NCBI GenBank assembly: GCA_033032865.1
Contig: JAWHQI010000524.1
Coordinates: 558,001-622,000 of the forward strand
Origin: Dactylorhiza incarnata
Lineage: Eukaryota > Streptophyta > Magnoliopsida > Asparagales > Orchidaceae
Length of the DNA: 64,000 nt
Reading direction: 5' to 3'
Under the pieces are notes generated by a model, which was given only the letters and a program-made list of their open reading frames with translations, was not told the DNA's origin and made no database searches. Shown here in pieces: positions 41,401-52,232 of the stretch. Each line of letters begins with the position of its first letter. Position 1 is the stretch's first letter. Both the position numbers and the translations under genes were made by a program.

Positions 41401-43284
41401 ACCATGTGTTAGCGACTGTGATTCACCGATGAGCACAAAAAGGTAAATCATCTAATTAATATTTTGATGTTAAAATTAAAACAAATGATTAATGATAAAG
41501 TGCAAAAGACTCCCTAATGATGAATATTATAAAGTGATAGTGCACGTCGCAATTTCAACGAATCAGAAAATTTTATGTTCAAGTTGGTTCATGATTTTTC
41601 TTTAATTGGGGTTTGTATTTTCTTAGGCTTGAATAAAAATTTTTTTTAGAGTAAATATAAATATATAACCATAGTTTGGGCAGGACCGACTGTGTCTTTG
41701 GCTGGCTGCATGCATGTATCGAGACCGGCTGGACATTTCGGCTCTGTTCGGGGTGGCTTTGATGGATGAGAAAGCTCCATTCCCTCCGCAACCGCCAAAA
41801 TTGCAATGTTTATATGCACAACAGTTGGAAAATCACGTTTCTCAAAAAGGCGTTTTAGGTTATTCTCAGAAAATATACCCCCTTCTACGATCCGCTCTCA
41901 AAAATCACGTTTCTCTCCTCCTTCGCGGACTTGAGGGTCCCGCACCCTCGCTCGACATTCGCATTCCATACAAGAGTTCCTCGCGATCCCTTGGCCTCGC
42001 CGGAAGATCGATTGTAGAGAGTTCCCCTGCCTGAGGATCCCGACCCTCGCGATCCCATGTCCTCTCCCAGAGCTTCTCGTGATCTAGTGCCCTCTCCGAG
42101 AGTTCCTCGCGATCCTGTGCTCTCCCGTGCCCACATCGAAAGCTCTACCAGTTTGTGATTCACAAGCGAGATGTCTCTGCAATAACCTCATCCTCAGAGC
42201 ATGTAACAAAGCCGAAGCGCTTGGCATCAATCCAAACCTCAGAGATCAATTCATACCAGAAACAATCAAATTCATACCAGAAACAATCAAATTCATTGAG
42301 ATTAACTGTGCCGGCGCGGAATCAGCGGAATGAGGTTTCTGCCAGTTGGTAAGGTGACTAGGAGAGGTGAAGAAAGAGTTACCTCGGGGAATCGAAGGAG
42401 AAAATACACCAGACAAAGAACCTCTTTCCAGTTTCGGATCAGAAGCCAAAAGAGGGCACTGATCACTAATGGGTTATTAGTATGAGAACCAATCTTGTAG
42501 CTGAAAATTGTTATTAATAGCCCAAAATAAATACTGCTGTTGATGCAACCAAATTTCTTCTTCCTCCATAGTTGTTACTAGAGCTGTTCCTCCATTATTG
42601 TTTTTAAACTCATTTCACCGAAAAATATTTCTGAGCTACAGAAGTTCCAAAATATAGATCGGTTCCAGAGCAGTTTTAGAGCACCATGAGACATTTTAAT
42701 TTTAGTAACATGTTTAATTTAATTTGCAAAACAAGGACGCAGCAATCTGTCATTTACATCCTTCTAAACAGTACTAAACACAGATTCTCCAAATAGTCCG
42801 CTTTCTCAATACTACTTTACTGACGGCTCTATTCTCACAAATGCTTTCCACAACAGCTTAAAAACCGTAGTTTTCCTAAATAGCTTAAATATCTTGATTT
42901 CTCTTCTTTCTCTGAGGCTATATAATTCTTTTACTCATTTCCTGAAAAATCCCTTGTTTTTTCCAAGGGCAGCAAGCTTTAGGGTTTGTAGAGGGCTGGT
43001 GTTGAAAGGAAAAAATGCATCTCTTGGTATAATTTCTATATGTGAGCATATATGCTTGCTTGCAACAATTTCTTGATATTACGTGTAGTATATTTGCTGC
43101 AATTGCTTGATATTAAGAGGGGGCTTGTGATTGAGATTCTTGGATTTCTCTTTACTCTTGTGGGAATATTCATCATGATATTACTTGTGAGGATTATGAT
43201 ATTTCTTGATATTACCATAAGAAGGCTGTTCGGTTGGAAAATTTGTATGTGGGAAATCTAAATTTGATTTTTATCTTGCAAAAA
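41401..43284 (+). other. Intron 3, unassigned sequence
   Basis: 41900-42130 is a C/T/G-rich stretch with repeats of CTCGCGATCC and CTCTCCGAGAG-like units. ATACCAGAAACAATCAAATTC occurs twice in tandem (42253, 42274). The rest is AT-rich. No coding sequence is supported. Confidence 0.4.
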
Positions 43285-43385
43285 TGCAGGGTTAGGTTTG
43301 CCTACATTTCACCCTTGTGGTGGGACCCTTCCTTGGACCCTCACTGTGCGGGATGCTTTGCGCACCGGGCTGCCCCTTTTTTTGT
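43285..43385 (+). mobile_element. SINE fragment, copy 2
   Basis: Counterpart of 28975-29065: GTTTGCCTACATTTCACCC, GTGGTGGGACCCTTCC, GCTTTGCGCACCGGGCTGCCCC, then a T-run. Confidence 0.55.
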
Positions 43386-43585
43386 CCTATTGTTTTGTTA
43401 GCTTTGTATGTAATGGACTAATGAGTGATATTTGATTTTATTCCCATCCTCTTAATGACGATAGTGCAATTTTCCTCTCGTTAATGTAACTCACACGATG
43501 TAGGATTGTGAATAAATAGAATTCAATGCTGGAAATGTTGTCTTCTGGCCCTTCAAATTCCGATTAATGATAAATCGTGTAGGAG

Positions 43586-44201
43586 ATGACATCACAAAGG
43601 GGAAAAGACAATGACCCGGGGAAGGACAATGGAAAAGGGAAAGCCGAAGTGAGTTCTTATTTCTTTACATATATTTTGATATATGTATTGTATTTTGATA
43701 TATATATATTGTTATTGTTTTATATTCCGATTAAGTCACTAGCTATTAAGAAAACTTAACTCCTCAAGCATAAATATGAGTTAATGATAAAAAAGGAAAA
43801 ATATATGAATGATGCATAGATGCAAGGGCAATGTTAAGGGTTAACCCAAAAAGAGCCGGTGGGGTGTGAGTTTCCTCCACTTATGAAAGATTAGATAATG
43901 TCTTGTAAGGATAAAGATTATAAGAATGTTCTTTAATTACTCATAGATTATTGCTAATCTTTGTTTCTAATTTAGATGCTTAATGAAGGTAAAAATTCGC
44001 TTAGTATGTTAACTAATTATGTAGATAAATAAATTATTATAGGTGAAGGACGAAGCACCTCTTGACGCCAGTAGTAAACAGATGTCGGAGAAGAAGCGGC
44101 TCTAGATAGAGATGAAGTATCGTCTTTGGGTAGAGGTGACTACAACGGTTTATGGAGTACTTGACGCTCATCGGAAGAGATGCAGGGACCCGGACTGTTA
44201 G
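43586..44201 (+). pseudogene. Candidate small spliced gene or retained gene relic in intron 3
   Basis: Not a recognised family. A Met at 43586 opens a Lys/Gly/Asp-rich segment (MTSQRGKDNDPGKDNGKGK, 21 codons) ending at a good donor, GTGAGT (43649). A TTATTATAG acceptor before 44043 resumes in phase with VKDEAPLDASSKQMSEKKRL. A TAG follows at 44103-44105. The same frame then stays open for 31 codons (KYRLWVEVTTTVYGVLDAH, then Lys/Arg/Cys-rich) to TAG at 44199-44201. This looks like a ~73-residue protein interrupted by one stop. An AATGAAATGAAATG run near 44370 could end a transcript. It could also be a chance arrangement. Confidence 0.35.
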
Positions 44202-44719
44202 CATGACAACTTTCAGTTTTATTTTATGTAGATCGATCTTAGTATGTGTGTGATGTATATACTAGATGTTGGTTGGTTAGCTAGATATAGCACTTGATGC
44301 ATCTTTTGTACACCCTTAGTTTTGTGTATTATATGCAGGGGCATTATCCATGTATCATGTTAAATGCTTAATGAAATGAAATGACCTATTTTGTATGACA
44401 CTTTTCTGTTAGTACTATGCCATGAAATGAATATTTATGATGCACGCTAAATGTTCTTACATTGTGCTTTTGATGATACATGAAACAAAAATGTTAAATT
44501 GGTTGCCGTAAAGGTATCTGTTACAGCGGCACCAGTGGCTTGCTTTACACTTGATGAGCACCTTCTTCAAGCAGGGTGACCCATATTTCCCCCCTCCAAC
44601 GAAGAAGGGAGGGTTCACAAAATTTTATTGGTGGTGGAGACTATAAAGAGGCCGGAAGAAGAAGCTTTAGGGTTTTTGGATTAATGGTGGGAGCTCCGTA
44701 AGCATCTCTTCCATTTCTT

Positions 44720-45670
44720 TGAAGGTTCCGCTCAACATATCCAAAGATAAATCAAGGCCAATTGTGCATTTCTTCCTGCTCTACATGAGAAAAGTTTCTT
44801 AATGAGTTACATCTTGAAGTGCATTTTGTGTGGGACAAGGCATTGGTGTTACTCGTTAGTCACTATTATTGGCCAAATATAAAGCGACTCTTGACTCGTT
44901 ATTTGAAGACGTGCCACATCTGCTAGGTCTCCGAAGCGGTGACACTGCAGGACTTTACACACCCCTTTTAGTACCGATAACGCATTGGGAGGGCGTAAGT
45001 ATGGAAGAAGATTGTTACATATTTGCGTTTCAACACTGCTTATCATTCACAAACTGACTGTTAAACTGAGGTTGTGAACTGCAGTGTGGGAAACATGCAA
45101 CGAAGTCTTGTGGGGGAGCGCCCTAAATAGTGGGACTTAACACTTCCTCTAGTTGAGTTTGCATTTGACAAGTCCATCAGTCGCATTTTTCACTACAGTC
45201 CGCTTCATTTTGTTTACGGGAGCTATCCCAATAGTATCCTGAACTTGATGTCTATTCCACTTAGGAGGCGATCCAATGTGAGGGCCAAAGAAACGATGGA
45301 GGACTTGAAGTCCATCCATTAGTCCATTAAAGCACACGTTGAAGTAAGCAATGAGATGTACAAGGAAGTGGTAGACAAGCACATAAGGAGAGTCATTTTT
45401 GAGGTTGGCGACTATGTTTGGGATATATTGACTATAAACCGACACCCAACAGGAGAGTACAATATATTGAGTCCTAGAAATATTGACCCCTGCTGAGTGT
45501 TGAAGAAGTTCAATGATAATGCCTATCAATTAACGCTCCCTAGTCAACTCTACACATCAGATGCCTTCACCGTGAAATAGTTGGTCCCTTATATGCATGG
45601 GATATTCATCAGGCTATGAATCTTCAAGCTCGAGGACAAGCTCTTTCCAACTAGGAGAGGATGATGGGAC
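44720..45670 (+). pseudogene. Gypsy integrase remnant in intron 3
   Basis: Degraded plus-strand pol: the integrase zinc-binding region (HFVWDKALVLL..HYYWPNIKR, CHIC) at about 44820-44935, core fragments near 45020-45250, and a GPF-like end (FNDNAYQLTLP) near 45510. It ends with a GEDD-type C-terminus near 45660. Many stops and frameshifts; no LTRs found around it. Confidence 0.6.
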
Positions 45671-46154
45671 CACTCTCGCTCTCCATTCATTGATCGATTC
45701 GATTGAACTCAGAGGCGCGCCAGTTGATTGAGGTGTCCCACCTCTTTCACCCTTCATGTTTTCTTTAATTTTAATTTTGCGAATCGTCTTTCTTTCAGCC
45801 ATCTTTTATGGTTCAGTGCAAAGCTATTTTAGTAATTCCTTCCCCAAACCCTAGCTATTAATTTTGGGATTTGCTTGTTTTGGAACACTTTTTGATTCCT
45901 CTTGGGCTACCACCATCATACTTGCTGTAGGAAAGTGCCCTATCATTTTGGAACGTGCTAACCAACCTTGACTTGCTTTGCTTGCATCAAATCCTTCAAT
46001 AAATGAGTACTTCTGAGAACTACAATTTTTTTCTTCCTTTACAAACACACCTATTTTTTGTTCTCTCCTCTGTCACAACATCCATGTCTCATAAATATGT
46101 GGTTGTGTAAGATTTTATCCTTTGTATCATAAGTAATCTCATAGTTGAATTGCA
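45671..46154 (+). other. Intron 3, unassigned
   Basis: No repeat or gene recognised. Short minus-strand ORFs (45614-45802, 45851-46048) lack family features. Confidence 0.4.
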
Positions 46155-46303
46155 TGTTAGAGTTATTAATATTCAGGTATTTGTATGTGAGTGGGTTTAG
46201 TCCAACATCGTGGGTTAAGTTTGTGAGTCTGTTGTAATTCCTATAAATTAGCCCCTATGTGGAAGAATAAATTACACCTACTATTTCACTCCTTTTTTCT
46301 ACA
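46155..46303 (+). repeat. 5' LTR (149 bp) of the TRIM-like element
   Basis: Contains TATAAAT at 46242-46248. 97% identical by eye to 47797-47945. Confidence 0.85.
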
Positions 46304-47796
46304 TGGTATCAGAGTGGGAAAAGAATCTGAGAACTTTTTCACCCTAAATTGTTGGCGACCTAAAGCTCTCCGTAGGCCCCTTCGATTTTCGTTGCTTCCA
46401 CCTCTCCTCCTCTTGTTTCGATCCCGTCCACTGTGCAGATGAAGAGCCCGTCGACCAGATTTGCTTCCGTTCCCGTTGACGGAATCATTGTTTGATTCCA
46501 TCGACGGGAGTGGCCTTCCATCCCCTCGACGAGGCATTGTCGTTCGTTGATCTCGTCTCCGTGGGCCGCTGCAGGTCTCATTCGTCGATCCCGTCGCCAG
46601 AAGGGAGCGGTCCTTCTCCCCATGGAAACCCATCGAGCCCATCTTCCTGTCGAAGCCCGTCGTGCACTCTTCTTCCGCCATTCTTCTCTTGTGCCGATGA
46701 TATCGATCCCGTCTCCGTCGATCGATGAAGTCCCGCACCCGCTTGGAGCCGTTTCTTCACCGATCGGAAGCTATCTTCTGCGACTGCGACTTCCACGCCT
46801 ATTATTCCAGCGACATCGTGCGACTACTCTTCCCTCGTCGATGTTTGACGATGATTGATCCCATCGGCCGGTTGGTACTCTCATTTGTGGACCTCGCCGC
46901 TGCTGCTTTTCTCGTCAACGGGGAGGATGCGACACCTAAATCTGTCGTCGTCCAGCTCTGCTGTACCAGTTATCCTGTCTTCCGGTCGAGCCCTGCTGCT
47001 GCTGCACCCGAGCCTCTTCTTCTTTCTGGTCGAGCTTTTTGGATGTTCCCGGTGCTCCCTTTCTAGTCGAGCTCCTCTACCGTTGCTGTTCTCCTGCAGC
47101 AGGCCTCTCTGCTCGCCGAGGATATGGATCCCGCTGCCCACTTCTCTCGTCGATGATGGTGTTGAGTTTGCTGTTTTTTTTAGTTTGTTTTGTGTTGTGT
47201 TGTTGTCTTCGTTACTGTGTTGTTAGTGTCTCCATGCGATCTATGCCTTCCTGCACATGTTCTACGTAGGAGGAGTGTTCGTCACGACCTCCAAGTGTTG
47301 TCTATGCCTTCATGCACGTATTCCACGTGAGGGGGGAGTGTTGTGATGACGGCGACTCGGATGCCTCTTTTCCGACTCTTACCTTAGTCACACATGACCT
47401 CCAGGCGTAGCCTATGCCTTCATGCACATGATCCACGTGAGGGGGAGTGTTCGTGATGACGGCGACATGAATGCCTCTTTCCCGACTCCTGCCTTAGTCA
47501 CACAACCTTCAGACATATTTCGTCTGTTATTTGTGTCCCCCCATATTTTTCTTCAATGTTAGGTAGGGGTGGTTTGGCCTTTGTTGGTTGACCTTGTTTC
47601 TGCACCGGGAGCATCCAGCGTGATCATGTTCGGCCTGTGGACCAACGACGTGTGGCTTATGCCAGGTTGGTGTATCCTCAGTGACACGCGGTTGGGCCTC
47701 GATGGCTGCTGTTTTGTCTCATGTTGCCAACCACCTTTTACCTCTCCTTTTATATTGTGTCCAAGCTAAAGGTTTCACCTCCAGTTTGAGGGGGAG

Positions 47797-47945
47797 TGTT
47801 AAAGTTATTAATATTCAGGTATTTGTATGTGAGTGAGTTTAGTCCCACATCGTGGGTTAAGTTTGTGAGTCCGTTGTAATTCCTATAAATTAGCCCCTAT
47901 GTGGAAGAATAAATTACACCTTCTATTTCACTCCTTTTTTCTACA
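47797..47945 (+). repeat. 3' LTR (149 bp) of the TRIM-like element
   Basis: Directly after the polypurine tract. Ends TCTACA like its partner. Confidence 0.85.
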
Positions 47946-48750
47946 TCGCCAAAGTATGAAAAAATCTTGCACTGCATCACTTGTCTATTCTGAACTTCGT
48001 GTCTGTTCTAATCTAAAAAGAGCATAAGAACCTTTGGCGTGGAGACGTGGAGTGTTATCTTGTTTTTCATTAGCGTATTTTAGAGTAGGAATCTAGTTCA
48101 TACTATCGGAGCTGAGCCTAACTTTTTTTGCGAGGACCTTATGACTTTTATTACCCGCATTTCGTTGTAAAACAAATTCCAAGTGAAACTATTTTTGATG
48201 TGCACCGAATCTTTAGAACACTATTTTGTTGTTGTTGAAGTCTTTGTTTAATAAGTTATGTAATGTATAGTACTGCATATTCGTTGGATTCATTTCAAAA
48301 GCTTGTTGATGTATGTTTAACATGATCCGATATGCTTTCCTTTGCTAATTTTTTTTATTTACATAAATTGTGCGCTAGAACGATTTAAAAAAATCTATAT
48401 TTCATGCCAAAATGTAGAGGCACCAATCACATTGCTGTTTTTTGGTAATTCTAATAAATACCATTTAAGAAAGTTGCCTTGATGTCGTCAAATCCTTGTA
48501 ATTACATAGTTTCATGTTAGTAGCATATATCATGTATGGATGCTGTGATGTACCTATTTGATGATTATCTACATTTATTCTTTTTAGTTAGTCATATTGA
48601 GGAAATTTCATTTTTTAATTTATTTAGCTATATATTGGTAAGTATGTAGAGGGTGACACTATAATAGTGGTTAAAGTTCCTCCATTTTAACTTTCACATA
48701 TTTTTTTTCACTTTCGCACGTTTATTTATATTGCTTTCATCTTCGTTTAG
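47946..48750 (+). other. End of RST1 intron 3
   Basis: AT-rich, nothing recognised. It ends with a pyrimidine-rich stretch and CTTCGTTTAG acceptor. Confidence 0.6.
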
Positions 48751-49065
48751 GAAATGACAAGTGATGCCCAAAGGTGTAGCACGGAGATTTTGAGTATGCT
48801 ACTATATTTTTGTGCTTATTTCCTTAGAAAACCTCAGGGGCAAATTGAGGCTGTTGTTGGGATCTCAAGGCATTTGTTGGAGATTCAAAAGAAGCTTGGG
48901 CTGAGCTATGCTTTTGAATTTGTTGAGATAGTTGTTTCTGCTTCTGTCATCCTCGCCCAAGTGGAGTTTGAACATGACCAACTATGCGTTCTGAAGCTTC
49001 TGATACTTCTAATGGAATGGAAAACAGAAGGTGCCACGTTCAAATCTCTGGATTCTATATTATAG
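48751..49065 (+). CDS. RST1: RST1 exon 4 (donor at 49031, or read-through to a stop at 49063)
   Basis: The acceptor TTTAG precedes 48751 and the frame continues from exon 3 in phase 0. It begins EMTSDAQRCSTEILSMLLYF and includes VVGISRHLLEIQKKLGLSY and LAQVEFEHDQLCVLKLL, matching the RST1 LA.RLL..QK.LGL.Y and SELEHEQL.VLKL blocks. Homology stops at EWKTE (49029). GTGCCA at 49031 would be a weak donor in phase 1. Without splicing there, eleven more residues (GATFKSLDSIL) precede a TAG at 49063-49065. No further RST1 exon was recognised to the window end. The gene may continue beyond the 15 kb of transposons, or be truncated at ~358 residues. Confidence 0.8.
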   Translation, partial: EMTSDAQRCSTEILSMLLYFCAYFLRKPQGQIEAVVGISRHLLEIQKKLGLSYAFEFVEIVVSASVILAQVEFEHDQLCVLKLLILLMEWKTEGATFKSLDSIL

Positions 49066-49400
49066 GTTTTCAGGCTTTCACTGTGTAATTATGATGCTCT
49101 CTTTCATTATTATTGAATTTATTACTATATTATTTGATGTTTTTCTTCTTATTTTGGGTTTTTACATGAAATAATTGCACCACGCACTTTGTGTTCATTG
49201 ATTGAAGTTTACTTGGAAATTTGAGTTGAGAGGAGCAAAACAACTAGATTGCAAAATTAAGGTAAAATACAATATCCTTGGTCCTTATGTACTCGGATGA
49301 GGATAACACTAGACGAACAATATGACATGCGACATACCACATGACATTACAAACAAAGAAATATTTAGAAGTATACTAATATTCAACTCTTTCCCTCAAA

Positions 49401-49688
49401 TTAGGAGTATATGTCAATCATTCCCAACTTGGATATGTTTTCAGCAAAATTGTCAAAGCTTAACCCTTCGGTGAAAATATTGGCAAGTTGATTTTGTGAC
49501 TTCACAAAGGGTGTGCAAATATTGCCTTTGTCAAGGTGATCTTTAATAAAATGACTATCCACTTCAATATATTTTGTCCTATCATGTTGGACTGAATTGT
49601 GAGCAATATTAATGACTGCTTTGTTGTTGCAATAAAGAGTATTAGACTTGTCCTCGAAGAGACCCAGATACCGGAGAATTGATTTCAA
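49401..49688 (-). pseudogene. Copia RNase H C-terminal fragment
   Basis: 95 codons. LYCNNKAVINIAHN matches the RNase H LYCDNKAAI..A.NP motif. HDRTKYIEVDSHFIKDHL and QLANIFTEGL follow, the canonical end of copia pol. It ends at TAA 15 bp before the 3' LTR. Confidence 0.85.
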
Positions 49689-49699
49689 CCATAATCCTT

Positions 49700-50760
49700 C
49701 ACATATGCCTTGAGAATTGCTCTATAACTGCCTCAACATTAGATCTTACTACTACATTCTATTTTTTTTGTTCCTCCAAGTTACAAGATTCTCACTTATA
49801 AAGGAGCAATATCATGTAGTTGATTTCTGTCGTTTTGTCTACCTGTCCAATCAGTATTGGTAAAAACTTCAATTTTTAAGGCTGGTTTGCTGAGAATAGA
49901 ATCCCACATCCTAGAGACTTCTTAAGGTACCTCAAGACCCGGTAAGCTACCTCTTGATGACGTGTCCTGGGAGCATACACAAATCTACTCAGAAGGACTA
50001 CGATATAAGTAATGTCAGGACGAGTATGAGATAAGTGTATAAGCATGCCAACCAATCTCTAGGAGCTAGAAGAGTCAATTTTATCTCCAATTTTGTCCTC
50101 ATCATATTTGTGATTGGATTTAATAAGGGGTATCCACTAGAGCAATACTAAATATACTAGTTTCTTCCAGGAGGTCAATAACGTATTTCCTCTGTGATAT
50201 AAAGATACCACGACTAGACCTTATCACTTCAATCCCTAAGAAACTTCAACTTTCCCAGATCTTTAACTTCAAATTTTATGCACAATCATTCTGTTAGGCG
50301 AGTGACTTCCTCAATATCATTACTCGTGATGATGATGTCATACACATATACAATGAGAATCAACACTTTGGTACAGAGGTTCTGCTCCTCTTAACAAAGA
50401 GGGCGTGATCAGCATGTCCATGTTCGTGCCTAACCGTATCATAGTTCTATTAAACCGCTCAAACCAAGCTCTGGGGAAAAGTAGGGGAAGCTTCATGTAG
50501 ACTTCTTCTTCCAATTTACCATGCAAAATGCATTTTTAAGACCTGACTATTGTAGGTCCCACCCAAGACATGTATATTATGAAAGAAGCACCCGAATAGA
50601 GTCCATTTTGGCAACATAGACAAATGTTTCCTGATAGTCAATGCCCTGAGTTTGGGTTTACCCTTGAGGCACTAATCGAGCTTTATAACACTCAACAACC
50701 TCTTCTTGATTATGCAACATGACCCAACTGGCCTTTTCCTAGGAGGGAGATGTGCAAGTT
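49700..50760 (-). pseudogene. Decayed copia reverse transcriptase region
   Basis: On the minus strand, fragments such as a YHCICV-DIIITS-like stretch (near 50340, normally YVDDIIITG) and LFPRAWFERFNR with EEVYMKLP (50338-50526) match copia reverse transcriptase. Stops and frameshifts throughout. Confidence 0.55.
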
Positions 50761-50816
50761 GCCATGTTTCACTTTTGTCTAATGCATACATTTCTTCCTC
50801 GATATTCTTTCTCCAT

Positions 50817-51005
50817 TCAGGTATCCGCATCCCACTTTCTCCAGGAGGGGTCGGTCCACTCCGGTTTAATCACGTTTCCATCAATATGCCCATACAACTG
50901 GTGACCGCGGATAAAATGTTGAGTTGCCCTTGACCATTCAAGATAATTTGTGCCATCCAATGCCATTGTAGTATCTTCAGCGATCTTGATTGTCCGTGAC
51001 TCCAA
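50817..51005 (-). pseudogene. Copia gag N-terminal fragment
   Basis: 62 codons containing LDGTNYLEWSRATQHFIRG and LYGHIDG, the retrotransposon gag (UBN2/DUF4219-type) start. It ends abruptly after WRKWDADT. Confidence 0.7.
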
Positions 51006-51811
51006 GGAGGGTCACATGTAGGCATGTAGGGGCAATCAAAGGAGTATACGAGATATCTGAAGAGCCTACCATGCTTATGGAAAGAACACACAAACAAAGA
51101 TAAATCAATAAAAAAAGTATGAAGAATCATCACATACGATGAACTCCTTTAGATCAAGATCCACCGGAGAGGGCCATAGGATGTGTCCATGATGTCTTGT
51201 TGTCATGACAGACAAAATATCCGGGAGACTAATGCCGCCCTATCCACTACTGAGGAGCTGCGGGCCCCTGGAGGCGCCAATGGTGGGCTAAGGGTCTACT
51301 GGAGATGTTGAGTAGAGGCTGCGAGCCCTTTGGAGCCGACGACTAGGAGGTGCGGACCTGCTGGAGACGATGATTAGGGGCCGCAATCCTTTTGAGGTCG
51401 CCAACAAGAGGTATCGAGGGCTTCGATAACCAGCGTGGCTTTATCAAGCCTCAAGAGACATCGACAAGTGGTCATTGATGAAGAGACATGAGACCGAGGG
51501 TTGGATGCATGAGCAAGAGCGTGAACGAAGAAGGTGGGATTGAGATCGTGCGACTTACTCTAATACAAAGTTGAGAGGAGCAAAACAAAGTAGGGTAAAA
51601 TACAATATCCTTGGTCTTTATATACTCAGACGAGCATAACATGGGACAAGTTATATGACACACGACATATAACATCACGTTACAAACAAAGAAATATTTA
51701 GAAGTATAGTAATATTCAACTATTAACACTTATAAAAAACCTTTTGTTTGCTTGTAACTCAGAAATCTACGATAGGACTTTGTTATCTATTTAGTTTTAA
51801 ATTTCTTATTA

Positions 51812-52068
51812 TGGAAGTTCTTGGAGAAAGCCCATAAATAGTTTATTCATAGGCATTGTACTTAGCCCATGTATGATGGCCCATTGGGCCCATTCTTCTC
51901 TTATGCTCATTTAGTCCCATATCTTGGGTTCATTCTTAGCTCCTTCTCCGTCTCTCTATACAAGGAGCATCTTGTACATGTGCTAGAATAATTTTTAATT
52001 CAAGGAGAATAATTTATATTTACCTCTTTTTATTCTCTAACTTCTCATTTCGTATATGATATCAGAGC
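51812..52068 (+). mobile_element. Copia 5' LTR with primer-binding site, interrupted by the chromovirus LTR
   Basis: Starts TGGAAGTTCTTGG, has GCCCATTGGGCC (a near-palindrome) and a CTCTATACAAGGAGC box, and ends before TGATATCAGAGC (52057-52068). About 160 bp of internal sequence follow before the chromovirus LTR begins at 52233. The rest of this element may lie right of the window. Confidence 0.6.
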
Positions 52069-52232
52069 CATCTAATCCAATCGGTTCGGACCTCGTACGA
52101 TTGAGTCCCTGCTCTCGTGGATTAGGAAATTTATGCGTTGCCTATTTTTTACCGAGAGGTCGTGTGCCTTTTTGCTCTCCCGCCTGGACTTCTGGCCAGT
52201 TTTTTTCTCTGTCTCCTGTCTGCCTTTATAGG

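Larger units (their letters stand above)
46155..47945 (+). mobile_element. TRIM/LARD-like non-autonomous LTR retrotransposon
   Basis: Two 149-bp LTRs (46155-46303, 47797-47945) both begin TGTTA and end TCTACA, with five differences. TGGTATCAGAGT (46304-46315) follows the first and GTTTGAGGGGGAG (47784-47796) precedes the second. The 1.47-kb interior has no gag or pol. It contains CGATCCCGTC motifs and a three-copy repeat (TCTATGCCTTCATGCAC, CCACGTGAGGGGG). ORFs at 46286-47269 on both strands lack domains. The flanking 5-mers TTGCA and TCGCC are only a partial match. Confidence 0.85.
49227..51718 (-). mobile_element. Internally deleted copia element
   Basis: Short LTRs at 49227-49385 (3') and 51572-51718 (5') share AAATACAATATCCTTGGTC and AAGAAATATTTAGAAGTATA. 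On the minus strand the 5' LTR is followed by TGTATTAGAG, a degraded Met-tRNA primer site. The 3' LTR is preceded by TTTGAGGGAAAGAG. Inside are a gag fragment and an RNase H fragment, with decayed reverse transcriptase between. Protease and integrase are missing. No target duplication was found. Confidence 0.7.

Noticed and set aside
41690..41770. GGCTCTGTTCGG as a possible MITE terminal repeat
   Set aside because: No matching inverted end or target duplication was found nearby.
45614..46048. Minus-strand ORFs 45614-45802 and 45851-46048
   Set aside because: Short, no recognisable domain, and the first overlaps the decayed gypsy integrase end on the other strand.
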